Source: Crenotrichaceae bacterium
GTDB lineage: Bacteria > Pseudomonadota > Gammaproteobacteria > Methylococcales > DRLZ01
Reading direction: 5' to 3'
Length of the DNA stretch: 31,833 bases
Assembly: GCA_011322755.1 (NCBI GenBank)
Contig: DRLZ01000383.1
Coordinates: forward strand, 1 to 31,833
Part shown: in pieces, positions 24,698 to 31,590 of the stretch
Position numbering within the stretch: the stretch's first letter is position 1
Layout: each line of letters opens with the position of its first letter
The notes under the pieces: generated by a model
Database searches by the model: none
Told to the model about the DNA's origin: nothing
The model's input: only the letters and a program-made list of their open reading frames with translations
Program-made: the position numbers and the translations under genes

Positions 24698-25669
24698 ATG
24701 GTAAAACCAGTCGTTGTTGTAACCCGCAAATGGCCAGAGCAAGTTGAAGCTCGCTTGCAGCAACTCTATGATGTCAGCCTAAATCACCACGATCAGCCGA
24801 TGACTGGTGCAGAGCTACAACAAGCCATGTGTGAAGCAGATGCTTTATTGCCGACTGTGACTGACTTAATCAATGCAGATGTCATCAATGTAGCTAACAG
24901 GCGAGCAAAAATTCTGGGTAACTTTGGCGTTGGTTTTAATCATATTGATATTCACGCAGCACAAGCAGCTGGTGTAATGGTAACCAATACACCGGAAGTG
25001 CTAACCGATTGCACTGCCGATACGGCGATGTTGCTGTTGTTGATGTCTGCCAGACGAGGTGCAGAAGGTGATCGTCATGTCAGAAACAAGCAGTGGACTG
25101 GCTGGCGTCCCACTCATATGCTTGGTAGTAAAGTCACAGGCAAAACCCTGGGGCTGATTGGCATGGGTCGTATTGCACAGGCAATGGCCAGAAAAGCCTA
25201 TCATGGTTTTGGCATGCCTATTCTTTTTCATGATCCATTTCCACCAGCAGCAGATACGATTGCTGATTTAAATGCAACTCAATGTACAACACCTGAAGAT
25301 GTTCTGCGCCAGGCTGATTTTGTATCGCTGCATTGCCCGGGTGGTAAATCCACATATCACTTATTAAATGCTGAACGCTTGAGCATGATGAAACCAACTG
25401 CCCACCTGATCAATACCGCTCGAGGTGATGTGGTTGATACAGAAGCACTGGTCGATGCGCTGATCAGCAGAAAGATCGCCGGCGCAGGGCTTGATGTCTT
25501 CGAAGGCGAACCCGATGTTCATCCAGGCTTGTTTGATCTGGACAATGTGTCATTATTGCCTCATCTGGGCAGCGCTACAGAAGAAACCCGGGTAGCGATG
25601 GGCAATCGTGTCATCGATAACTTACAAGCATTTTTTAATGGTGAACAACCCCCGGATCAGTTAACTTAA
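24698..25669 (+). CDS. hprA: D-2-hydroxyacid dehydrogenase, probable hydroxypyruvate/glyoxylate reductase
   Basis: 323 residues of the D-isomer 2-hydroxyacid dehydrogenase family, predicted to reduce hydroxypyruvate to D-glycerate with NAD(P)H. The substrate-domain motif is GNFGVGFNHIDI, and the nucleotide-binding loop is GLIGMGRIAQAMA. The catalytic triad is R242 (NTARGDVVD), E271 (FEGEPDVHP) and H289 (LPHLGSATEE). GAGGAG lies about 7 nt before the ATG. Its position directly after sga is the best evidence for hydroxypyruvate as the substrate; glyoxylate reduction is also usual for this subgroup. Other serine-cycle genes (mtdA, glyA, mclA) are not adjacent, so only this pair is visible. Confidence 0.93.
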   Translation: MVKPVVVVTRKWPEQVEARLQQLYDVSLNHHDQPMTGAELQQAMCEADALLPTVTDLINADVINVANRRAKILGNFGVGFNHIDIHAAQAAGVMVTNTPEVLTDCTADTAMLLLLMSARRGAEGDRHVRNKQWTGWRPTHMLGSKVTGKTLGLIGMGRIAQAMARKAYHGFGMPILFHDPFPPAADTIADLNATQCTTPEDVLRQADFVSLHCPGGKSTYHLLNAERLSMMKPTAHLINTARGDVVDTEALVDALISRKIAGAGLDVFEGEPDVHPGLFDLDNVSLLPHLGSATEETRVAMGNRVIDNLQAFFNGEQPPDQLT

Positions 25670-25691
25670 GTCAACTCGTTCCAATAACCCC

Positions 25692-25703
25692 CCAGATGTC
25701 TGG
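25692..25703. repeat. Short palindrome downstream of hprA
   Basis: CCAGA (25692-25696), TG, TCTGG (25699-25703). The same CCAGAT word recurs in the larger hairpin at 25805-25827, so the two may be related pieces of one repeat type. Confidence 0.35.
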
Positions 25704-25707
25704 ATTC

Positions 25708-25737
25708 AAAAAAAACAATGCTTTTGCAATGTTTTTT
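25708..25737 (+). terminator. Probable intrinsic terminator of sga-hprA
   Basis: A-rich arm, TGC, a TTTT loop, GCA and a T-rich arm form a near-perfect stem (one mismatch) of about 12 bp, followed by TTTTTTCTTTT. It is AT-rich but has the stem-plus-T-run form, 38 bp after the hprA stop, and could work in both directions because the left arm is A-rich. Confidence 0.6.
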
Positions 25738-25804
25738 CTTTTCCGAAAATGCTGAATTAAAACCAGGACAGTCTAGCCACACAAATGCCCTGCGTGGACG
25801 AACA

Positions 25805-25827
25805 CCAGATGCTTGAACAGCATCTGG
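25805..25827. repeat. 9-bp-arm hairpin in the hprA-yjfI gap
   Basis: CCAGATGCT (25805-25813), loop TGAAC, AGCATCTGG (25819-25827): perfect arms. The 307-bp gap holds no gene I trust. A minus-strand frame (25666-25968) runs through it but has a GTG start, no ribosome-binding site and an unfamiliar product; the region is better described as hairpin-rich intergenic DNA. Confidence 0.55.
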
Positions 25828-25931
25828 ATACACTCCAATCCGCGCCTGAGAACCAAATACCACATTGTTGTTTTTTAATATTCCAAAGTGCTTGAAGTAA
25901 TTAGTGATTCTTACATGTAACGTTATCTTAT

Positions 25932-25947
25932 TGTGATGCAAGTCACA
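25932..25947 (+). promoter_or_regulatory. CRP-like binding site upstream of the yjfI-pspA cluster
   Basis: TGTGA-TGCAAG-TCACA is a perfect match to the CRP half-sites with the correct 6-bp spacing. A TGTAAT at 25970-25975 lies about 30 bp from the site centre, the geometry of a class II CRP-activated promoter (site at about -41.5), giving a start near 25982, just before the yjfI-like gene. Confidence 0.55.
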
Positions 25948-25991
25948 TGTGATATATTTACAACACACATGTAATCATGTACAGTAAGTGC

Positions 25992-26618
25992 ATGAACAAA
26001 AAAACATCAGCACATTACCAGCGTGAATTCAGGCGTCGATTACGCGAACAAGGCTTGGTTAAAAAAGAAATCTGGATCAGGCCCGAGCATGGCTTAAAAC
26101 TGACTGCCGTTGAACAGGCTTTACGTGAAGTTGACTCGACTGTTGATTCAGAGCTTATTGATACAACATCTGATTCCCGAACGCTGTGGACAACCAGTAC
26201 CTTGTTTGCTGAATTACAGGAAACAGCATTATTCAGCAGCCAGCAAGCATCAATTGATTTAATTGACGGCATAGATCCGGTCTTACACATCATCATGCAT
26301 GATTATGGCGACCTGCCGATATTTCTATCGGTGTATGGCGAGCAAATTATTATAGAAGCTGTCCTGTGGTCAACTTCGGATGTAGACAATCTGGCTGAAT
26401 TCAATGAAGCCGTGTTACGCACTCACAAGTATTTTCCACTCTCAACCATCAGTCTGGATAAGCGTGGCGATGGCGTTGATTATTACCACATGTTTGGCGC
26501 GCTCAGCGCAGCATCGATTGTCTCAAACATTGTCTTTGAAATCGAAGTGTTAGCCAGCAACGTGATTAAGGTAACCGAAGCGTATCGTGATTATCTGCTG
26601 ACTTCCAGCAACACATAA
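25992..26618 (+). CDS. DUF2170 (YjfI-like) protein
   Basis: 208 residues from the ATG at 25992; an ATG at 25977 would add five. The N-terminus is a basic segment (YQREFRRRLREQGLVKKEIWI). It is followed by the DUF2170 domain (about 60-205), with hydrophobic strands such as PVLHIIMHDYGDLPIFLSV and a conserved LRTHKYFPLSTISLDK region. E. coli YjfI is shorter and is encoded beside the PspA-like YjfJ; here too the PspA-family gene follows 11 bp later. Function is unknown; the pairing suggests a role in the same envelope-related response. A CRP-like site lies upstream. Confidence 0.88.
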   Translation: MNKKTSAHYQREFRRRLREQGLVKKEIWIRPEHGLKLTAVEQALREVDSTVDSELIDTTSDSRTLWTTSTLFAELQETALFSSQQASIDLIDGIDPVLHIIMHDYGDLPIFLSVYGEQIIIEAVLWSTSDVDNLAEFNEAVLRTHKYFPLSTISLDKRGDGVDYYHMFGALSAASIVSNIVFEIEVLASNVIKVTEAYRDYLLTSSNT

Positions 26619-26629
26619 GGAGAACTAAA

Positions 26630-27340
26630 ATGAATGTATGGTCAAAATTGATCACTGCATTACGTGGTGGCGCCAATGAACTGGGTGAGTCAATTATTGA
26701 TACCCAGGCGTTGCGTATTCTTGATCAGGAAGTGCGCGATGCATCTGAAGAGCTGAAAAACTCAAAAGACAGCCTGGCTGAATTGATGGCGAGACAAAAA
26801 GTTGCCGAGGAAAAATGTACGACGCTTAATAACCAGATTGCCGAGTACGAGGATTACACTGTTCAGGCATTGCAAGCCGATAATGAAACACTTGCCAAAG
26901 AACTGGCCGAGAAAATTGCTGACCTGGAAACCCGGCTGCAAACAGAACGGAGCGCGCAGCAAGGCTATGCAGAGAACGTAAACAGTTTGCGCAATGCCAT
27001 CAAACAGGCAGAACGCAATATTAAACGTCTCAAGCATCAAGTCGATACAGTTCGCGCAACCGAAAATGTACAGCGTGCGCAGGCTGCTGTTGCCCAGCGC
27101 CACAGTGGAACTGATTCGAGATTAAGGACAGCAATGGATTCGCTGGAACGTATCAAGGAAAAGCAGGAATTAAAAGCAGCACAATTCACAGCTGCCCAGC
27201 AACTGGCCGAGGAGACATCAGAAAGCTCGCTGCACAGTCGGCTTGAAGAAGCAGGGATTATTCCCGATGGGCAACACAGTGATGCAGTGCTGGCACGAAT
27301 AAGAAGCAGGCTAACGCCTCAAATTGGTTCTGATGGATAA
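26630..27340 (+). CDS. PspA/IM30-family protein (YjfJ-like)
   Basis: 236 residues forming an almost continuous alpha-helical coiled coil, as in PspA, Vipp1/IM30 and other ESCRT-III-like membrane remodellers. The N-terminus MNVWSKLITALRGGANELGE is an amphipathic helix of the kind that binds membranes, followed by TQALRILDQEVRDASEEL, the family's helix 1 signature. Long heptad helices occupy about 30-200, and the C-terminal HSRLEEAGI resembles the YjfJ end. AAGGAG lies 8 nt before the ATG. It is in an operon with the YjfI-like gene. Likely acts on the inner face of the cytoplasmic membrane under envelope stress. Confidence 0.92.
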   Translation: MNVWSKLITALRGGANELGESIIDTQALRILDQEVRDASEELKNSKDSLAELMARQKVAEEKCTTLNNQIAEYEDYTVQALQADNETLAKELAEKIADLETRLQTERSAQQGYAENVNSLRNAIKQAERNIKRLKHQVDTVRATENVQRAQAAVAQRHSGTDSRLRTAMDSLERIKEKQELKAAQFTAAQQLAEETSESSLHSRLEEAGIIPDGQHSDAVLARIRSRLTPQIGSDG

Positions 27341-27422
27341 GATTAACAATCCATCTTTTCTCATCTGCAATCCAGACCGGCCAACGGAAGAATCAATGCG
27401 TTAAGTGATTGGATTGTTAATC
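27341..27422. repeat. 13-bp perfect inverted repeat directly after the pspA-like gene
   Basis: GATTAACAATCCA (27341-27353) and its exact complement (27410-27422) are separated by 56 bp. The first arm starts at the base after the stop codon. It may bound a structured RNA or be half of a larger mobile repeat with the elements that follow. Confidence 0.6.
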
Positions 27423-27445
27423 GTTACAAACTAATTTTGTAACGA
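27421..27445. repeat. 10-bp-arm hairpin
   Basis: TCGTTACAAA (27421-27430), loop CTAAT, TTTGTAACGA (27436-27445): perfect arms. Its right arm runs into the first copy of a GTAACNNCTCAG motif that recurs in the next element. Confidence 0.6.
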
Positions 27446-27459
27446 CTCAGCGTTATTCT

Positions 27460-27579
27460 GTAACTGCTCAGATTGCCCGTTATTTTACCCAAGAGCAAGG
27501 CGAAAGCGCGGAGTTTACATGGGTAAATGAGCACTTTCAACGCGGCGATTGGGCATGAGCGAGTAAGCTGAGTAGTTAC
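27460..27579. repeat. 120-bp nested palindromic element, MITE- or REP-like
   Basis: Termini GTAACTGCTCAG (27460-27471) and CTGAGTAGTTAC (27568-27579) are inverted repeats with one mismatch. Inside, TGCCC/GGGCA (27474-27478 and 27551-27555) and TTTACCC/GGGTAAA (27484-27490 and 27521-27527) nest concentrically. No ORF fits within. The design suggests a dispersed non-coding repeat or a structured RNA between the pspA-like gene and the next gene. Confidence 0.6.
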
Positions 27580-27612
27580 CTAATTTTAATGTCGCCTTGG
27601 AGGTCGTCTTGT

Positions 27613-28077
27613 ATGCATGAGTCGTTTGGTAAAACGCAAAGCTGGCGACGTATCTTACTACCGGCTATTGTGTTGATTGGTTTGTTCAGTCTGCCGGCAA
27701 CCGCGTGGTTTCTGTTCCTGCTTCTGGAAAGATTCAGCACTGAAAATCTTGTTATCATCGTGATAATGATCTCTTTTGTTGTCTATTTTCCAGTCAGACA
27801 CATCTGTGATTTGTACACATTTCCAATGGTTGAAATCGATCATGGCGTTATGGTTGTGACTGAACCGTTTCAAGGAAGACAAGTGTATGCGCTGAAAAAA
27901 ATCACCAAGGTAAAAGCATTTCTTAAATCAGTCTTCTTTTTGCATAACGGCTTCCCTGTTGTCATCAATCTTCATGGATTACAGGAAGAGGAACGAAAAG
28001 ATATTGTGACGATCATGGTAGCTGCTATCAGTGGTACTGAACTACATCATGCTAATAGAGGTGGCTCGACGAAATAA
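27613..28077 (+). CDS. Two-TM membrane protein, possible bacterial PH-like domain
   Basis: 154 residues, not confidently recognised. The ATG at 27613 is chosen because GGAGG lies 9 nt upstream; an ATG at 27589 precedes that site. Two adjacent membrane spans (about 14-35 and 42-60) are followed by a soluble region with alternating strands (MVEIDHGVMVVTEPFQGRQVYALKKITKVKAFL). This layout is that of 2-TM proteins with a pleckstrin-like (bPH) domain. It lies between the PspA-like and YqiJ-like genes, so a membrane-associated role in the same cluster is likely. Nothing catalytic is visible. Confidence 0.7.
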   Translation: MHESFGKTQSWRRILLPAIVLIGLFSLPATAWFLFLLLERFSTENLVIIVIMISFVVYFPVRHICDLYTFPMVEIDHGVMVVTEPFQGRQVYALKKITKVKAFLKSVFFLHNGFPVVINLHGLQEEERKDIVTIMVAAISGTELHHANRGGSTK

Positions 28078-28123
28078 ATAATCCATGCATTATCTTCATT
28101 TTAATCAATAACCGGAGAACATA

Positions 28124-28816
28124 ATGTTTGCCATTTTACTCAGCAAAGCAATGGATCCTTTCTATCAGAACATCAGCTCATTTCCGACCGCTGTGTTTAC
28201 CTTTGTGTTGGCAATTTGCGTGTTGTACTGGTTACTCGCGGTTCTAGGCGTTGCCGATATCGACATACTGGACATTGACGGCCTGGATGTTGATGGAACC
28301 GATATGGATTTAGGTACGGGCAGTGAAGCCACCACAGCGAATGCTCTGGCTGGCTTGATGCTTAAATTTGGACTCAACGGCGTACCGGTTACTATTATTA
28401 TTTCGTTCTTGTCATTATTTGGCTGGTTAATTAGTTATTACTGTGTGCATTTTCTATCCACATTGATTCCGCAAGGTATTATCCGCTTTGTGTTTGATGT
28501 CGTGATATTAATTGGCGCATTCTGGGTTGCTGTATTCATTACCGCATTGATTATCAAATTAATCAGACCGCTGTTTCATAAAATGGAACAACAAACCATT
28601 AAACGTGTACTTGGTCAGAGTGCCGTAGTACGCACTTCAAAAGTCACCGATAGCTTTGGCGAAGCCACACTCAACGATGGTGGAGCAGGCTTAATCCTCA
28701 AAGTCAGAGCTGGCAATGGCCAGACCTTTAAACGAGGTAATAAGGTTGTGTTACTGGAATATCTTGAAGCAGAAAATGCGTACCGGGTTATTTCTGAGGC
28801 TGAATTTAACGCCTGA
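28124..28816 (+). CDS. YqiJ-like membrane protein with OB-fold C-terminus
   Basis: 230 residues. Membrane spans are at about 22-42, 85-108 and 120-147. An Asp-rich loop (about 45-62, ADIDILDIDGLDVDGTDMD) follows the first span and is typical of YqiJ relatives. The C-terminal region (about 165-228) is beta-rich with an OB-like pattern (GQSAVVRTSKVTDSFGEATL), like NfeD-type proteins that partner with flotillin/stomatin proteins. CGGAG lies about 7 nt before the ATG. The flotillin gene follows 120 bp downstream, the same pairing as E. coli yqiJ-yqiK. Probably an accessory subunit of a flotillin membrane domain. Confidence 0.88.
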   Translation: MFAILLSKAMDPFYQNISSFPTAVFTFVLAICVLYWLLAVLGVADIDILDIDGLDVDGTDMDLGTGSEATTANALAGLMLKFGLNGVPVTIIISFLSLFGWLISYYCVHFLSTLIPQGIIRFVFDVVILIGAFWVAVFITALIIKLIRPLFHKMEQQTIKRVLGQSAVVRTSKVTDSFGEATLNDGGAGLILKVRAGNGQTFKRGNKVVLLEYLEAENAYRVISEAEFNA

Positions 28817-28936
28817 CTAAAAACCATCTATATTTAATACAACCCTGAATTCGTCTTGATTCATCATTGGGGTCATTTGATGATGAATCAATCGCGAGCA
28901 GGCATTTCTCAACTGTCTACATCTGGAGTAACAGCC

Positions 28937-30811
28937 ATGGCTGACTTATCCATATTTATGCCGATTCTTGGCGGTATCGCTGGCGTTTTTGTCGTACTGA
29001 TGGGCATTACCATTATATTTAAGACGTTCTATATCAAGGTTGAACAGGGAACTGCGTTAATTGTTAATGACATGAGTTCCAAGCCGAAAGTACATTTTAC
29101 CGGCGCACTGGTTTATCCCATCATCTACAAAAAAGAGTTCATGCGTATATCGCTGATCACACTGGAAGTGGATCGACGCGGTAAAGACGGCTTGATCTGT
29201 GCTGACAATATGCGCGCTGATATCAGTGTCGCCTTTTATCTGCGGGTCAATGAAACCACTGAGGATGTGTTGAAAGTCGCCAAATCAATCGGCGCCGATC
29301 GTGCTTCGGATCGTGATGCGGTTGACCAGTTATTTTCGGCCAAGTTTTCGGAAGCCTTAAAAACTGTGGGTAAAAAATTCCAGTTTATCCAGTTGTTTGA
29401 AAACAGGCAGGATTTTCGAGAAAAAATTATCGAAGTCATTGGTGATGATCTGAATGGTTATGTGCTGGAAGATGTCGCCATTGACTATCTGGAACAAACC
29501 CCGAAAGCATCACTCGATCCAAACAATATTCTCGATGCGGAAGGCATCAGAAAAATCACAGAATTAACCGCAATCCAGAATGTCAGCACCAACAATTTTG
29601 AGCGCGATGAAGAACTGGCGATCAAGAAAAAGAATGTAGAAACAGTGGAAGCCATGCTTGAGTTACAACGTCAACAAGCCGATGCCGAAGCCAAGCAACA
29701 ACGTGAAGTGTTATCGATTCAGGCACGTGAAGAAGCTGAAACCAAAAAGATCCAGGAAGAAGAACGCAAAAAAGCAGATGCGACAACAATTCAGGTGGAG
29801 CAGGATCTAGCGGTACAAACCGAAAACCAGAAACGTGAAATTGAAGTTGCCGAACAAAACCGCCAGCGTGCAGTAGCCATCGAAGAGGAAAAAGTAACTC
29901 GCGCCAGAGATCTGGAGATCGTGGCACGTAAGCGCGAAGTCGAACTGCAAACCATCGAAGCTGAAAAAGCCATCGAAGTCGAGAAAAAAGAAATCGCCCA
30001 CATTATTCAGCAACGTGTCGTGGTCGATAAAGCAGTCGCCATCGAAGAAGAAAAAATCAACGAAGTCCGCGAAGTATCAGAAGCAGACCGTCTCAAGCAA
30101 ATACAAGTACTAGGCGCCGAGGCCGAAGCCGAAGAGCAAAAAATCAAACACATCAAAGCTGCAGAAGCAGACGAACAGGCCGCGCACCACAAGGCAACAG
30201 AAATAACCACCATCGCCCAAGCCGATCTGGATGCAGCAGCCCGCGAAGCCGATGCCAAGAAAAAACTCGCAGAAGGCACTCAGGCAGAACAAGCAGCACC
30301 AGGTCTCGCAGAAGCCAAAGTACAGGAAGCCAAAGCCGATGCTCTGGAAAAAGAAGGCCTGGCAGAAGCCAAAGTCATTGGCGCAAAAGGCGAAGCGCAA
30401 GCCAAAGCCCAAAAAGAAGTGGGCATGGTCACAGCAGAAGTCACCCGCGAACAATTCAAAGCAGAAGCAGATGGACTGGTGGAGAAATTCTCAGCAATGG
30501 GCAGCATGAGCGACCAGGCAAGAGACCACGAAGAATTCCGCATGAGCCTGGAAACAGCGTTTAAAGAAGCCATCGCATCACTCGAAGCCGGAAAAGAAAT
30601 TGCTCGTGAAAATGCCGAAGTATTAGCTACTGCACTGAAAGAGGCCAAAATCGATATAGTCGGTGGAGAAGAGCATTTCTTTGATACCTTTGCTAAATCG
30701 TTATCGCTAGGTAAAGCGATTGATGGGGTATCGACCAAGAGTAATGTTGTTGCTGAGTTGTTGGAGAAGGTTTTGGATAAGACTGATGATAACGGCGGCT
30801 CTCTCGACTAG
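28937..30811 (+). CDS. Flotillin-family protein (YqiK-like)
   Basis: 624 residues. The ATG at 28937 has GGAG 9 nt upstream; an in-frame upstream extension to 28856 lacks support and would bury the anchor. One N-terminal membrane segment (about 5-29) is followed by an SPFH/band 7 domain (about 33-210), including EVDRRGKDGLICADNMRAD. A very long Ala/Glu/Lys/Gln-rich coiled coil spans about 230-530 and ends in flotillin-type EA repeats. The C-terminal part (540-624) is less repetitive. Flotillins form oligomeric scaffolds in membrane microdomains. The repetitive coiled-coil DNA is richer in GC and produces long spurious frames on the other strand. It follows its YqiJ partner. Confidence 0.93.
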   Translation: MADLSIFMPILGGIAGVFVVLMGITIIFKTFYIKVEQGTALIVNDMSSKPKVHFTGALVYPIIYKKEFMRISLITLEVDRRGKDGLICADNMRADISVAFYLRVNETTEDVLKVAKSIGADRASDRDAVDQLFSAKFSEALKTVGKKFQFIQLFENRQDFREKIIEVIGDDLNGYVLEDVAIDYLEQTPKASLDPNNILDAEGIRKITELTAIQNVSTNNFERDEELAIKKKNVETVEAMLELQRQQADAEAKQQREVLSIQAREEAETKKIQEEERKKADATTIQVEQDLAVQTENQKREIEVAEQNRQRAVAIEEEKVTRARDLEIVARKREVELQTIEAEKAIEVEKKEIAHIIQQRVVVDKAVAIEEEKINEVREVSEADRLKQIQVLGAEAEAEEQKIKHIKAAEADEQAAHHKATEITTIAQADLDAAAREADAKKKLAEGTQAEQAAPGLAEAKVQEAKADALEKEGLAEAKVIGAKGEAQAKAQKEVGMVTAEVTREQFKAEADGLVEKFSAMGSMSDQARDHEEFRMSLETAFKEAIASLEAGKEIARENAEVLATALKEAKIDIVGGEEHFFDTFAKSLSLGKAIDGVSTKSNVVAELLEKVLDKTDDNGGSLD

Positions 30812-30826
30812 GCTGACTTCGAGAGA
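30800..30826 (+). repeat. 8-bp-arm hairpin overlapping the flotillin stop
   Basis: TCTCTCGA (30800-30807) and TCGAGAGA (30819-30826) bracket the stop codon (30809-30811). With no T-run it is a weak terminator at best; it may limit read-through into the ankyrin gene. Confidence 0.4.
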
Positions 30827-30869
30827 TGGTATCTACGCGCTATAACGAATGAAACTAAGAAGGTGAAAT

Positions 30870-31424
30870 ATGGGATCTGTAAAACCAGTTTATATTGTAG
30901 CTCTTGTTGCAGCTATTATTTTTGTTATATTCATCAAAGTGAGTAATCCATATCGGGAATACAGCACAAGTGAGTATTGGGAAACTGCAACACTTGAATC
31001 AGTTAATGAAGTACCTGACGAAGCGTTGATGGAAGGGAATAAAAACGGCCCGGTTTTAATGTGGGCTGCGATGGGTAGCTCCGATCCCGCGATTATAACA
31101 GCACTGGTTGATCGAGGTGCAGATATTAACGAATCTGACGGAATTTTTAAAGGGACACCATTAACAGGTGCTGCTGGTTATAGTAACAATCCTGAAGTCA
31201 TTAGGGAATTGGTAAGACTGGGTGCAGATATAACCAAGAGAGTTAACAACAATGAAACAGCTTTAATGGTTGCGGCACAATACAATAACAATCCTGGAAT
31301 AATTGAAGTATTAGTTTCTCTTGGCGCAGACATCAATGATGTGAACGATCAAGGACAAACAGCCTTGGATTTAGCTAAGAGCAAAGGAAATTTAGTAGCA
31401 CAAAATTCTCTCAATTCACTGTAG
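30870..31424 (+). CDS. Membrane-anchored ankyrin-repeat protein
   Basis: 184 residues. An N-terminal hydrophobic segment (about 5-24) anchors it, followed by a linker and about three and a half ankyrin repeats (about 60-183). Repeat marks include MWAAMGSSDPAIITALVDRG, TPLTGAAGYSNNPEVIRELV and TALMVAAQYNNNPGIIEVLV, each followed by GADI. AAGGTG lies about 6 nt before the ATG. It is AT-richer than the flotillin gene. The repeats probably face the periplasm. Ankyrin repeats bind proteins; the partner is unknown. It is 58 bp from the flotillin gene and may be part of the same unit. Confidence 0.88.
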   Translation: MGSVKPVYIVALVAAIIFVIFIKVSNPYREYSTSEYWETATLESVNEVPDEALMEGNKNGPVLMWAAMGSSDPAIITALVDRGADINESDGIFKGTPLTGAAGYSNNPEVIRELVRLGADITKRVNNNETALMVAAQYNNNPGIIEVLVSLGADINDVNDQGQTALDLAKSKGNLVAQNSLNSL

Positions 31425-31443
31425 AGGTCTCTGTCTTGCAATA

Positions 31444-31590
31444 ATGAGAAAGACTTACAGGTTTTTATTGAAAACAGGAATACTTATTATATTGGTCGGT
31501 CTTTACGTTGGCTTCGGTATTTCAGGTTATATTCTTCGATTAGAGATTTGGGATGCGAATTGTAGTGGCATAGTTAATTTGGCCACCTAA
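31444..31590 (+). pseudogene. Small membrane ORF apparently cut by an IS element
   Basis: A 48-codon frame, MRKTYRFLLKTGILIILVGL then a second hydrophobic half and ILRLEIWDANC, looks like the start of a signal-peptide or single-TM protein. Its last codons (about 31560 on) read GIVNLAT and run into sequence resembling the left end of the IS element that follows, so the original C-terminus seems replaced. It begins 20 bp after the ankyrin gene. Intact short gene is possible but less likely. Confidence 0.4.

Noticed and set aside
25666..25968. 100-residue minus-strand frame after hprA
   Set aside because: GTG start without ribosome site, crosses a terminator and a hairpin and overlaps the CRP-like site; noted as a finding, not annotated as a gene.
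30008..30480. Direct repeats resembling a CRISPR or tandem array
   Set aside because: Periodicity is that of Ala/Glu-rich coiled-coil codons in the flotillin gene; no constant repeat with unique spacers.
29622..30738. Several long minus-strand frames opposite the flotillin coiled coil
   Set aside because: Shadows produced by the repetitive Glu/Ala/Lys codons; products are Phe/Cys/Ser-rich with no motifs.
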